NCBI GenBank assembly: GCA_037443705.1
Contig: JBBINV010000004.1
Coordinates: 1-64,000 of the forward strand
DNA length: 64,000 nucleotides
Direction of reading: 5' to 3'
Origin: 2-02-FULL-66-14 sp037443705
Lineage (GTDB): Bacteria > Pseudomonadota > Gammaproteobacteria > Burkholderiales > SG8-39
A program made the translations under genes and the position numbers. Under the pieces are notes generated by a model. The model did no database searches and was not told the origin of the DNA. It saw nothing but the letters and a program-made list of their open reading frames with translations. This document shows, in pieces, positions 49,926-58,202 of the stretch (position 1 is its first letter; each line of letters begins with the position of its first letter).

Positions 49926-51586
49926 ATCAACCCGTGCATCCCCCCGTGGACGAGATCGCGCAGGGCGAAGCGCGCTGGCGCGGGGCCTTGGGCCCCGCCT
50001 CGCACGCCGTCAACCGCTCCGGCATCGAGGTGAAGCCCCTTTACACGCCGCGGGACTGGCCCGGTGCGCGCTACCTCGAAACGCTCGGCTTTCCCGGCGA
50101 GTATCCCTACACGCGCGGCATCTACGCCTCGATGCACCGCGGGCGCGCCTGGAGCCAGCGCCAGCTGATCGGCCTCGGCGTTCCCGAGGACTACAACGCA
50201 CGGCTACGCGAGATACTCGCCCACGGCGCGACCGCGATCTCGCTCATCCCCTGCAATTCGGTTTTCCGCGGCTACGACGCCGACGAGGTCCCGGCGGAGC
50301 TTCTCGGGACCTGCGGCACCGTGGTGAACACGGTGGAGGACATGGAGCGTGCGCTCGCGGGCGTGCCGCTCGAGCGCATCTCGTGCGCCCTGAACGACCC
50401 TTCGCCATTCACGCTGCTCGCGATGCTGCTCGCGGTGGCGACGCGCCGCGGCGTGCCCTGGCGCGCGCTCAGCGGAACGTCGAATCAGAGCGACTGCCTT
50501 TCGCACTACGTGGCCAACCACATGTTCTTCCGCCTCGCGCTTTCCGGCGCACGGCGGCTTCTCGTCGACCACGTCGCGTTCTGCAACGCGCGCGTGCCGG
50601 GCTGGAACCCGCTCTCGGTGGTCGGCCAGCACATGCAGCAGGCGGGCGCCACGCCGGCCGAGGCCATGGCGTTCACGCTTTCCTCCGCCGTCCAGTACGC
50701 ACAGGACTGCATCGCGCGCGGCCTGGACCCGGACGGCTTTCTGCCGCGCTTCACCTTCTTCTTCGACATTTCGATCAGCTTCTTCGAGGAGGTCGCGAAG
50801 TTCCGCGCCGGAAGGCGCCTTTGGGCGAGGCTCGCACGCGAGCGGCTCGGCGCGAAGAACCCGCGTTCCTGGCGCTTCAAGTTTCACGCCCAGACCTCGG
50901 GCGCGGATCTCACGCGCCAGCAGCCGCTCAACAACATCGCGCGCGTCACGACGCAGGCGATCGCAGGGATTTTCGGGGGGCTGCAATCGCTGCACACGGA
51001 CGGCTACGACGAGGCGTTCTCGACTCCGACCGCGGAAGCTGCGCGCATCGCGGTGGCGACGCAGAACATCCTGCGCGAGGAAGCGCACCTCACCGACGTG
51101 ATCGATCCGCTCGGCGGCTCCTGGTACGTGGAGGCGCTCACCGACGAGATGGAGCGCCGCATCGAATCGGTCATGGCCCGGGTCGATGCCGCGGGCGGCA
51201 TGTACGCGGCGGTCGAAAGCGGGCTCGTGCAGCGCATGATCGGCGAATCGGCCCGCGCCTTTCAGGCGAAGGTCGAGTCCGGCGAGCAGACCGTGGTCGG
51301 CGTCAACGCCTACCGCGTCGAGGAGGATCCGGGCGAGTATCGCGTGCTCGAGGCGCCTCCCCGCAGCCGCATCGACGCTCAGCTCGCGCGTCTCGCCGAG
51401 TTCAAGCGGCGGCGGGCGGCGCGTGCGGTGGAGCAGGCGCTCGGCGAGCTCGCGCGCGCCGCGCAGGATGGCGGCGATGTCTTCGCGGGCGTGGTCGAGG
51501 CGGTGCAGGCGGGCGCGACGCATGGCGAGGTGTGCGGCTGCCTTCGGCGCGAGCTCGGCTTCGGGCGGCCGCTCGTGATTCCCTGA
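49922..51586 (+). CDS. Divergent acyl-CoA mutase large subunit (methylmalonyl-CoA mutase superfamily)
   Basis: The 554-residue TIM-barrel subunit rearranges an acyl-CoA carbon skeleton with adenosylcobalamin supplied by the small subunit. GEYPYTRGIYASMHRGR, VGQHMQQAGAT (catalytic histidine) and QSLHTDGYDEAFSTPT with DVIDPLGGSWYVE are conserved. The substrate-contact regions are not: RQLIGLG replaces RQYAGF, SLIPCNSVFRGYD replaces SVAFDLATHRGYD, and GTSNQSDCL replaces GTIQNDIL. Methylmalonyl-, isobutyryl- and hydroxyisobutyryl-CoA specificities are therefore all doubtful. It is coupled to the B12 subunit and to the MeaB-like gene downstream (TGATG). Confidence 0.88.
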   Translation: MNQPVHPPVDEIAQGEARWRGALGPASHAVNRSGIEVKPLYTPRDWPGARYLETLGFPGEYPYTRGIYASMHRGRAWSQRQLIGLGVPEDYNARLREILAHGATAISLIPCNSVFRGYDADEVPAELLGTCGTVVNTVEDMERALAGVPLERISCALNDPSPFTLLAMLLAVATRRGVPWRALSGTSNQSDCLSHYVANHMFFRLALSGARRLLVDHVAFCNARVPGWNPLSVVGQHMQQAGATPAEAMAFTLSSAVQYAQDCIARGLDPDGFLPRFTFFFDISISFFEEVAKFRAGRRLWARLARERLGAKNPRSWRFKFHAQTSGADLTRQQPLNNIARVTTQAIAGIFGGLQSLHTDGYDEAFSTPTAEAARIAVATQNILREEAHLTDVIDPLGGSWYVEALTDEMERRIESVMARVDAAGGMYAAVESGLVQRMIGESARAFQAKVESGEQTVVGVNAYRVEEDPGEYRVLEAPPRSRIDAQLARLAEFKRRRAARAVEQALGELARAAQDGGDVFAGVVEAVQAGATHGEVCGCLRRELGFGRPLVIP

Positions 51587-53391
51587 TGAACGCGCCGCGG
51601 GGCTTTGCCGAAGGTATCGCTGCGGGCGACCGCCGGGCGATCGCGCGCGCGATCTCGGCAGTGGAGAACGAGACGCCGGAGGCGGCGGCGATCCGGGCGG
51701 CGCTCGCGCCGCGGCTCGGGCATGCGCGCGTGCTGGGCGTGACCGGTCCGCCCGGGGCCGGGAAATCGACCCTCGTCAACGCGCTGATCCGCGAGTATCT
51801 TTCGCGCGGCCGGCGCGTCGCGGTGGTCGCGGTCGATCCGTCGAGCCCGGTGTCCGGCGGCGCGGTGCTCGGTGACCGCATCCGCATGGCCGAGCACCAG
51901 GCCGACGAGCGCGTGTTCATCCGCTCGCTCGCCTCGCGCGGCCATCTCGGGGGGCTCTCGCGAACCGCGCGCGCCGTGATCGAGGTGCTCGACGCTGCGC
52001 GCTACGATGTCGTGATCGTCGAAACGGTGGGCACCGGGCAGTCGGAGGTCGAGGTCGCCACGGTCGCGCACACGCGCGTGCTCGTGTGTCCGCCCGGGCT
52101 CGGCGACGAGATCCAGGCGCTCAAGGCGGGCGTGCTCGAGATCGCCGACGTGCTCGTGGTGAGCAAGGCGGATCTCCCGGGGGCGGAGCGCACCGAGCGC
52201 GACCTCCAGGGCATGCTCGCGCTGCGGCCGGCCGCGGCGTGGTCCCCGCCCGTCCTGCGCGCCGTGGCGACCACGGGCGAGGGCGTTGCGGCGCTCGCGG
52301 ATGCGATCGAGCGCCATGGCGGAACCGCGGGGCGCGCAGCGAGCGCCCCGGCGATCGAGTATCTCGGCAGACGGAAGACCGCTCGAATTCACGATCCACG
52401 CCGCGGGTTCGCGCTGACCGACGTGGAGAGCGAAGTCCGGACCGACCCGCTCACCGGCGATACGTCACGGATCTGCCATTTCGCTTTCCCGCCGCGCGAG
52501 GTGCCCGACCTCGCGCCGCTCGCCGAGAAAACTCGAGCGAGCTGCCCATTCTGCCCGGAGCGAATCGACGCCGTCACGCCGCGCTACCCGGAGGATCTCC
52601 TCGCCGGCGGGCGCCTGCGGCGAGGCGAGGCTGCGCTCTTCCCCAATCTCTTTCCGTACGACGACGTCTCCGCGATCGTGGCGATGTCGCGCGAGCATTT
52701 CCTGCCGATGCACGCGCTGCCGTCCTCGATGGTTGCCGATTCGCTGCTGCTCGCGCGCGATTTCATCCGGGACGTGTCGAAGACGATGACCGGGCGCGCG
52801 TGCTTCGGGATCGTCACCTGGAACTACATGCCTCCTTCGGGCGCCTCGCAGGTACACCCGCATCTGCAGGTGGTGGTCACCGACACGCCCGGCAACCAGC
52901 TACGCCGCGAGCTCGAGGCCGAGACGCGCTTTCTCGAGCGCCATGGCGTACCTTATCCGGAGGTCCTTTATGACGCGGAGAAGCGCCGCGGCGAGCGGGT
53001 CCTCCTCGAAGAGGGCCCGATAGCATGGTGGGTACCCTACTGCCCCTCGGGCATGCTCGGCGACGCGCAGGCCGTGTTCCGCGGCCGCGGCACGCTCGGC
53101 GAGCTGAGCGACGGCGAGATCCAGGCTTTCGCCGGCACGCTTGCACGCCTGGCCGCCGCTTATGCCGCGCTCGGGCTCTGGAGCTTCAACCTGACGCTGC
53201 TTCCCGAGGCCGAGGGCGGCGGCGCGCGCCGGCACTGGCTCACGGCGCGGCTGCTGCCGCGCTTCTATCTTCACCCGCATCTGCACAATTCCGACGTCGC
53301 GTACCTGCAGCTCCTGCTCGGCGAGAAGTTCGGCATGGTGCGCCCGGAGGCGCATGCGGCGGCACTGCGCGAGAAGCTTGCGGCGCGATGA
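51586..53391 (+). CDS. Fusion of MeaB-type GTPase and GalT-like (HIT superfamily) protein
   Basis: Residues 1-245 are the MeaB/ArgK G-domain that protects B12 mutases: Walker A GVTGPPGAGKSTL, VAVDPSSPVSGGAVLGDRIRM, ETVGTGQSEVEV and VSKADLPG. The C-terminal dimerisation arm of MeaB is missing. From about residue 262 (IEYLGRRKTARIHDP) the frame continues as a galactose-1-phosphate uridylyltransferase-like protein with CPFCPERID, LFPNLFPYDD and SGASQVHPHLQVVVTD. The 601-residue frame is uninterrupted and ends as ATGA with an EamA gene. It may be a genuine fusion or a deletion joint near 52340. Confidence 0.8.
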   Translation: MNAPRGFAEGIAAGDRRAIARAISAVENETPEAAAIRAALAPRLGHARVLGVTGPPGAGKSTLVNALIREYLSRGRRVAVVAVDPSSPVSGGAVLGDRIRMAEHQADERVFIRSLASRGHLGGLSRTARAVIEVLDAARYDVVIVETVGTGQSEVEVATVAHTRVLVCPPGLGDEIQALKAGVLEIADVLVVSKADLPGAERTERDLQGMLALRPAAAWSPPVLRAVATTGEGVAALADAIERHGGTAGRAASAPAIEYLGRRKTARIHDPRRGFALTDVESEVRTDPLTGDTSRICHFAFPPREVPDLAPLAEKTRASCPFCPERIDAVTPRYPEDLLAGGRLRRGEAALFPNLFPYDDVSAIVAMSREHFLPMHALPSSMVADSLLLARDFIRDVSKTMTGRACFGIVTWNYMPPSGASQVHPHLQVVVTDTPGNQLRRELEAETRFLERHGVPYPEVLYDAEKRRGERVLLEEGPIAWWVPYCPSGMLGDAQAVFRGRGTLGELSDGEIQAFAGTLARLAAAYAALGLWSFNLTLLPEAEGGGARRHWLTARLLPRFYLHPHLHNSDVAYLQLLLGEKFGMVRPEAHAAALREKLAAR

Positions 53392-54287
53392 GCGAGGGCC
53401 GCGAGGAGCGCCTTACGCCGGGGCTCGGCTGGATCCTCGCCGGGCTGACGCTGGTGTGGGGCTTCAACTGGACCGCGATGAAGGTGGCGCTTTCGGAGGT
53501 GGCGCCGTTCACCTTCCGCACCCTCTGCCTTGCCGCCGGATCGGGGCTCCTGTTCGCGTTCCTGCGCGCGTCCGGCCAGCCGCTCGCGGTGCCGAGGAGC
53601 GAATGGCGGCGCCTGGCGCTGATCGCCTTCTTCACCATCACGTGCTGGAACCTGCTGGTTGCGTTCGGCGTGCGGATGATTCCATCGGGCCGCGCCGCGA
53701 TCCTCGCCTATACCATGCCGGCATGGGCGATTCCGCTCTCGGTGTGGCTGCTCGGCGAGCGCATGAACGGGCGAAAGATCGCGGGCCTCGCGCTCGGCAT
53801 GGGGGGAATGGCCCTGCTCCTCTGGGAGGAGCTGGCGAGCCTGCGGCGCGCGCCGCTCGGCTCGCTGCTCGTGCTCGGCGCAGCGCTCACCTGGGCGATC
53901 GGCACGGTACTGCAGAAGAAGTACCCGGTGCGGGCGCCGGTCGCGGCGTACACCGCCTGGATCATGCTGCTAGGGGGGATTCCGATCTATGCCGGCGCCT
54001 TGCTGCTGGACGATCTGGGAGCTCTCGCCCGCGTCGAGTTGCTGCCCGGTCTGGCGGTCGCCTACAACGTGGTGCTCGCATTCGCGTGGGCGCACTGGGC
54101 CTGGATCAAGCTCGCGACGACCGTTTCGGTGACGACGTTCTCGCTCAGCATGCTCATGATCCCGGTGGTCGGCGTGTTTTCGGGAATCGCGTTCCTGGGT
54201 GAGCGGCCCGGGATCGCGGAGTTCGGGGCGCTCGCCCTGGTGCTCGGGTCGCTCGCTACGGTCATCGCGCCGCGGCGGGCGCCTTGA
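53388..54287 (+). CDS. EamA/DMT-family transporter
   Basis: The 299-residue protein has ten membrane helices with typical EamA features: LVWGFNWTAMKVALSEVAPF in helix 1, GRAAILAYTMPAWAIPLSVW and GTVLQKKYPV. It starts in an ATGA overlap with the MeaB-GalT gene and therefore belongs to the mutase operon. It is only distantly related to the EamA protein at 48 kb. Its substrate is unknown; export of an intermediate of the mutase pathway is a possibility only. The end overlaps gluQRS by 26 bases. Confidence 0.88.
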   Translation: MSEGREERLTPGLGWILAGLTLVWGFNWTAMKVALSEVAPFTFRTLCLAAGSGLLFAFLRASGQPLAVPRSEWRRLALIAFFTITCWNLLVAFGVRMIPSGRAAILAYTMPAWAIPLSVWLLGERMNGRKIAGLALGMGGMALLLWEELASLRRAPLGSLLVLGAALTWAIGTVLQKKYPVRAPVAAYTAWIMLLGGIPIYAGALLLDDLGALARVELLPGLAVAYNVVLAFAWAHWAWIKLATTVSVTTFSLSMLMIPVVGVFSGIAFLGERPGIAEFGALALVLGSLATVIAPRRAP

Positions 54288-55125
54288 TCGCGCGCACGCG
54301 CGGAATGCGCGCCGGATCCCAGCGCGCGACGGCCGTCTCCAGGTCTGCGGCCGGCTCCTGGCCGAGGAACGCGAGAACTGCCGGGAGGTCCGCCGGATCC
54401 GCTTCTCGCGCGCCGGTCTGCTTGGAGAGCTTCTCGCCCGCCGCGTTCAGCGCGACCGGCACGTGCAGGTAGCGCGGTACGGGCAGCCCGAGCAGGCGCT
54501 GCAGCCATATCTGGCGCGGCGTCGAGTCGATGAGGTCGGCGCCGCGCACGACGTCGGTGACGCCCTGGTCGGCGTCGTCGACCACTACCGCAAGCTGGTA
54601 GGCGACCATGCCGTCGGCGCGATAGAGCACGAAGTCGCCCACCTCGCGCTCCACCGACTGGGCGACGGGACCCTGCACGCGATCCGCGAACTCGATCGGC
54701 CGCGGATCCGTTCGCACGCGCAGGGCGCGCGCCGCCTTGCCCGGAGCGAGGCCCCCGCGGCAGGTTCCGGGATAGACGCGCGCCGCCTCGATCGTGAGCG
54801 CGGAGTCGGCGATCTCCTTGCGCGAGCAGCCGCACGAGTACAGGTGCCCGCCGCGTTCGAGCGCAGCGAGCGCCTCGCGGTAGCGCTCGGGGCGCGCGCT
54901 CTGATACGTCACTTCGCCGTCCCAGGCAAGTCCGAACGCTTCGAGCTGCCGCAGGATCGCCGCGGCGGCGCCATGTTTCACCCGCGGCCGGTCGAGGTCT
55001 TCGATGCGCACGAGCCAGCGGCCACCCGCTGCGCGGGCGTCGAGCCAGCTCGCGACCGCCGCCGCCGCCGAGCCGAAGTGCATCGGTCCCGTGGGGGAAG
55101 GGGCGAAGCGGCCGGTATAGCTCAT
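54262..55125 (-). CDS. gluQ: Glutamyl-Q tRNA(Asp) synthetase
   Basis: This truncated glutamyl-tRNA synthetase paralogue attaches glutamate to queuosine in tRNA-Asp. The 287-residue product lacks the anticodon-binding domain, as expected. It starts GRFAPSPTGPMHFGS with the HIGH-like site, has IEDLDRPRV, a zinc site beginning CGCSRKE with the later Y/C in YPGTCRGG, and KLSKQTGA as the KMSKS equivalent. It is divergent from the thioredoxin gene by 29 bases. Confidence 0.94.
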   Translation of the reverse strand: MSYTGRFAPSPTGPMHFGSAAAAVASWLDARAAGGRWLVRIEDLDRPRVKHGAAAAILRQLEAFGLAWDGEVTYQSARPERYREALAALERGGHLYSCGCSRKEIADSALTIEAARVYPGTCRGGLAPGKAARALRVRTDPRPIEFADRVQGPVAQSVEREVGDFVLYRADGMVAYQLAVVVDDADQGVTDVVRGADLIDSTPRQIWLQRLLGLPVPRYLHVPVALNAAGEKLSKQTGAREADPADLPAVLAFLGQEPAADLETAVARWDPARIPRVRAIKAPAAAR

Positions 55126-55154
55126 GTAAACTGCGATTTTGCACGGGAATTCGC

Positions 55155-55523
55155 ATGGCCACGATCGAGCTCACCAAAGACAATTTCGAGAAGACCGTCA
55201 CCGAGAACACGATGGTGGTGGTGGATTTCTGGGCGCCGTGGTGCGGACCGTGCCGCGGCTTTGCGCCGGTGTTCGAGCGCGCCTCCGAGACGCACGCCGA
55301 CGTCGTCTTCGGCAAGGTGAATACGGACGAGCAGCAGGAGCTCGCCGGCAGCTTCGGCATCCGCTCGATCCCTACGCTCATGGTGTTCCGCGAGAAGGTG
55401 ATCCTCTTCCAGCAGGCGGGGGCGCTTCCCGCGTCCGCGCTCGAGCAGCTGCTGTCGCAGGCCAAGGCGCTCGACATGGCGCAGGTGCACAAGGAAATCG
55501 CGGAGCAGCGGGCAAACCCGTGA
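55155..55523 (+). CDS. Thioredoxin
   Basis: The 122-residue cytoplasmic thioredoxin has the active site WAPWCGPCRG and the cis-proline in IRSIPTLMVF. It carries an extra tail of about 12 residues (MAQVHKEIAEQ) beyond the classic 108-residue fold. Residues FREKVILFQQAGALP correspond to the usual F-x-x-G segment. Its stop overlaps the GTG start of the pirin gene, so they form a redox/stress pair. Confidence 0.93.
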   Translation: MATIELTKDNFEKTVTENTMVVVDFWAPWCGPCRGFAPVFERASETHADVVFGKVNTDEQQELAGSFGIRSIPTLMVFREKVILFQQAGALPASALEQLLSQAKALDMAQVHKEIAEQRANP

Positions 55524-56215
55524 TCGAGCTGCGGCGCGCGGCCGAGCGCGGTTATGCCGATCACGGCTGGCTGAAGTCCTTCCACAGCTTTTCGTTCGCG
55601 GACTATTACGACCCCGCGCACATGGGCTTCGGCCCCTTGCGCGTCATCAACGAGGACCGGATCGCCCCCGGCACCGGCTTCGGCACGCACGGGCACCGTG
55701 ACATGGAGATCCTGAGCTACGTGCTCGCGGGCGCGCTCGCGCACCAGGACTCGATGGGAAACGGCTCGACCATCGTGCCCGGGGACGTGCAGCGCATGAG
55801 CGCCGGGACCGGCGTGCGGCACAGCGAGTTCAACCGCGAGGCGAGCGGCGAGACCCACTTCCTCCAGATATGGATCGAGCCCGCAGCCTCCGGCATCCCG
55901 CCCTCGTACGAGCAGAAGCATTTCGCGGCGGCCGAGAAGCGCGGCCGGCTCCGCCTCATCGCCTCGCCCGACGGCGCCGAGGGCTCAGTGACGATCCACC
56001 AGGACGCGCATGTCTACGCCGGGCTGCTCGACGGGGAGGAGTCCGTCGAATTCGTCCTGAAAGAGGGGCGCAGGGCCTATCTGCACGTCGCGCGCGGCGT
56101 GGTGAGCGTCAACGGCGTCCTGCTGGGAGGGGGCGACGCGCTGAAGACCGACGCCTCGAAGCTCCTGCTCGAACGCGGCAACGACGCGGAAGTCCTGCTT
56201 TTCGACCTTCCCTGA
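55520..56215 (+). CDS. Pirin family protein (bicupin)
   Basis: The 231-residue protein is a pirin-like bicupin, some of which act as quercetinases or redox-sensing regulators. The N-terminal metal-binding cupin shows GFGTHGHRDMEILSYVL with HxH and the later glutamate/histidine in GTGVRHSEFNRE. The second cupin has HVYAGLLDG and YLHVARGVVSVNG. A GTG start overlaps the thioredoxin stop as GTGA; the conserved N terminus VIELRRAAERGYADHGW begins there. Confidence 0.93.
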   Translation: MIELRRAAERGYADHGWLKSFHSFSFADYYDPAHMGFGPLRVINEDRIAPGTGFGTHGHRDMEILSYVLAGALAHQDSMGNGSTIVPGDVQRMSAGTGVRHSEFNREASGETHFLQIWIEPAASGIPPSYEQKHFAAAEKRGRLRLIASPDGAEGSVTIHQDAHVYAGLLDGEESVEFVLKEGRRAYLHVARGVVSVNGVLLGGGDALKTDASKLLLERGNDAEVLLFDLP

Positions 56216-56280
56216 AGACATAGCCGCGGACGATCGCTTCGATAACAACAACTCACTGGCCGAATGCGGCGGAGTCTGAA

Positions 56281-56323
56281 TAGAATCCTGTCATCGACAT
56301 CAAGATATCGATAGGAGAATATC
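56281..56323 (+). promoter_or_regulatory. Dps leader with -10 box and ribosome-binding site
   Basis: TAGAAT at 56281-56286 could be a -10 element, and GGAG lies eight bases before the Dps ATG. The leader also contains the short repeat ATCGA...ATCGAT. No clear -35 hexamer is present, so an activator may be needed. Confidence 0.35.
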
Positions 56324-56794
56324 ATGGCAGTCCAGATCGGCATCAACCCGAAGGACCGCGCCCGGATCGCTCAGGGGCTTTCGCGCATGCTCGCGGACAC
56401 GTACCTGCTTTACCTCAAGACCCACAACTTCCACTGGAATGTCGAGGGACCGATGTTCCAGACGCTGCACACGATGTTCATGCAGCAGTACACCGAGGCC
56501 TGGAACGCGATCGACCCGATCGCGGAGCGCATCCGCGCGCTCGGCCACTATGCGCCCGGCACCTACAGGGAGTACCTGAAGCTCGGCAGCATCAAGGAAA
56601 CCGAGGGCGTGCCCAGGGCGGGGAAGATGGTGCAGCTTCTGATCGACGCGCAGGAAGCGGTTGTGCGCACCGCGCGCGAGGTATTGCCCGTCGCGGAAGC
56701 CGCGAACGACCAGCCGACGCTCGATCTCCTCACCCGGCGCATGGACATCCACGAGAAGAACGCGTGGATGCTGCGGAGCCTGCTCAAGAAGTAA
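56324..56794 (+). CDS. Dps-family ferritin-like protein
   Basis: Dps dodecamers oxidise and store iron with peroxide and protect DNA. The 156-residue product has the Dps signature LYLKTHNFHWNVEGPMFQTLH, with the ferroxidase histidine, and the distal acids in YTEAWNAIDPIAERIRALGH. It is followed by the four-helix remainder ending MDIHEKNAWMLRSLLKK. The N-terminal extension is short with few lysines, so DNA binding may be weak. Thioredoxin and pirin upstream suggest an oxidative-stress neighbourhood. Confidence 0.95.
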   Translation: MAVQIGINPKDRARIAQGLSRMLADTYLLYLKTHNFHWNVEGPMFQTLHTMFMQQYTEAWNAIDPIAERIRALGHYAPGTYREYLKLGSIKETEGVPRAGKMVQLLIDAQEAVVRTAREVLPVAEAANDQPTLDLLTRRMDIHEKNAWMLRSLLKK

Positions 56795-56807
56795 ACTGGG
56801 CGCCGCC

Positions 56808-58202
56808 ATGGGCGCCACCCGCACCGAGCGCGACGCGTTTGGTCCGATCGAAGTCCCCGCCGGGCGGCTCTGGGGCGCGCAGACCGAGCGCAGCCGGCGG
56901 TTCTTTCGCATCGGCGACGAGCGCATGCCGCTCGCGGTGGTCCGGGCGCTCGCGCTCGTAAAGAAGGCGGCGGCGGCCGCGAACGCCGACCTGGGGCTTC
57001 TCGAGCGCAGGAAAGCCGACGCGATCCGTCAGGCCGCGGACGAAGTTCTCGCGGGCCGGCACGACGAGGAGTTCCCGCTCTCGGTGTGGCAGACGGGGTC
57101 GGGCACGCAGACGAACATGAACGTGAACGAGGTGCTCGCGAACCGCGCTTCCGAGCTCCTCGGCGGCGCGCGCGGCGAAAAGCGCCCCGTGCATCCGAAC
57201 GACGACGTCAACATGGGGCAGTCGTCGAACGACTGCTTCCCCACCGCGATGCACATCGCGGCCGTCAGGGTTCTGCAGAAGGAGGTGTTGCCGTCATTGG
57301 AGGTCCTCAAGGCCACGCTTGCCTCCAAGAGCAGAACCTTCTCCCATATCGTCAAGATCGGCCGTACGCATCTCCAGGACGCGACGCCGCTCACGCTCGG
57401 GCAGGAGTTCTCGGGCTACGCGGCGCAGCTCGAGCTCGGTCGCCGCGCTCTCGAGGCCGTGCTGCCGGGCTTGCACGAGCTTGCGATCGGTGGCACCGCG
57501 GTCGGGACCGGGTTGAATACGCACCCGGAATTCCCGGAAAGGGTTTGTGCCTTCATCGCTCTGGAAACGGGATGTTCTTTTGCGCAGGCCCAAAACAAGT
57601 TCGCGGCGCTCGGGGGGCACGAGGCGCTCGTGTTCGCGCACGGGGCGCTCAAGACGCTCGCCGCCGCGCTCTCGAAGATCGCGAACGATATCCGGCTGCT
57701 TGCCTCGGGACCGCGCTCGGGGCTCGGGGAGCTCGCGATCCCCGAGAACGAGCCTGGAAGCTCGATCATGCCGGGCAAGGTCAACCCGACGCAGGCCGAG
57801 GCGCTCGCCATGGTCTGCGCGCAGGTGCTCGGCAACGACGTCGCGATCAACCTCGGGGGCGCATCGGGCACCCTCGAGCTCAACGTCTGCAAGCCGCTCA
57901 TCATTCACGATTTCCTGTCGAGCGCGCGGCTGCTTGCCGACGGCATGCGCAGCTTCGAGGAGCATTGCGCGCGCGGCATCGCCGCGAACGAGGCGCGCAT
58001 CCGCAGCTTCGTCGAGCGTTCGCTCATGCTGGTCACGGCGCTCTCGCCGCGGATCGGGTACGATCGGGCCGCCGAGATTGCAAAGAAGGCGCACCGCGAA
58101 GGCACGACGTTGCGCGAGGCGGCGCTCGCGCTCGGCTACGTGAGTGCCGAGCAGTTCGACGACTGGGTTCGCCCAGACAGGATGACCGGACCGGGATCGT
58201 GA
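56808..58202 (+). CDS. fumC: Class II fumarate hydratase
   Basis: This enzyme hydrates fumarate to malate in the citric acid cycle and needs no iron. The 464-residue product contains QTGSGTQTNMNVNEV, VHPNDDVNMGQSSNDCFPT, the catalytic-histidine segment GRTHLQDATPLTLG and the signature GSSIMPGKVNPTQAEA. It ends in an overlap of its TGA with the GTG of the methyltransferase gene. The iron-independent form fits an oxidative-stress setting next to Dps. Confidence 0.97.
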   Translation: MGATRTERDAFGPIEVPAGRLWGAQTERSRRFFRIGDERMPLAVVRALALVKKAAAAANADLGLLERRKADAIRQAADEVLAGRHDEEFPLSVWQTGSGTQTNMNVNEVLANRASELLGGARGEKRPVHPNDDVNMGQSSNDCFPTAMHIAAVRVLQKEVLPSLEVLKATLASKSRTFSHIVKIGRTHLQDATPLTLGQEFSGYAAQLELGRRALEAVLPGLHELAIGGTAVGTGLNTHPEFPERVCAFIALETGCSFAQAQNKFAALGGHEALVFAHGALKTLAAALSKIANDIRLLASGPRSGLGELAIPENEPGSSIMPGKVNPTQAEALAMVCAQVLGNDVAINLGGASGTLELNVCKPLIIHDFLSSARLLADGMRSFEEHCARGIAANEARIRSFVERSLMLVTALSPRIGYDRAAEIAKKAHREGTTLREAALALGYVSAEQFDDWVRPDRMTGPGS

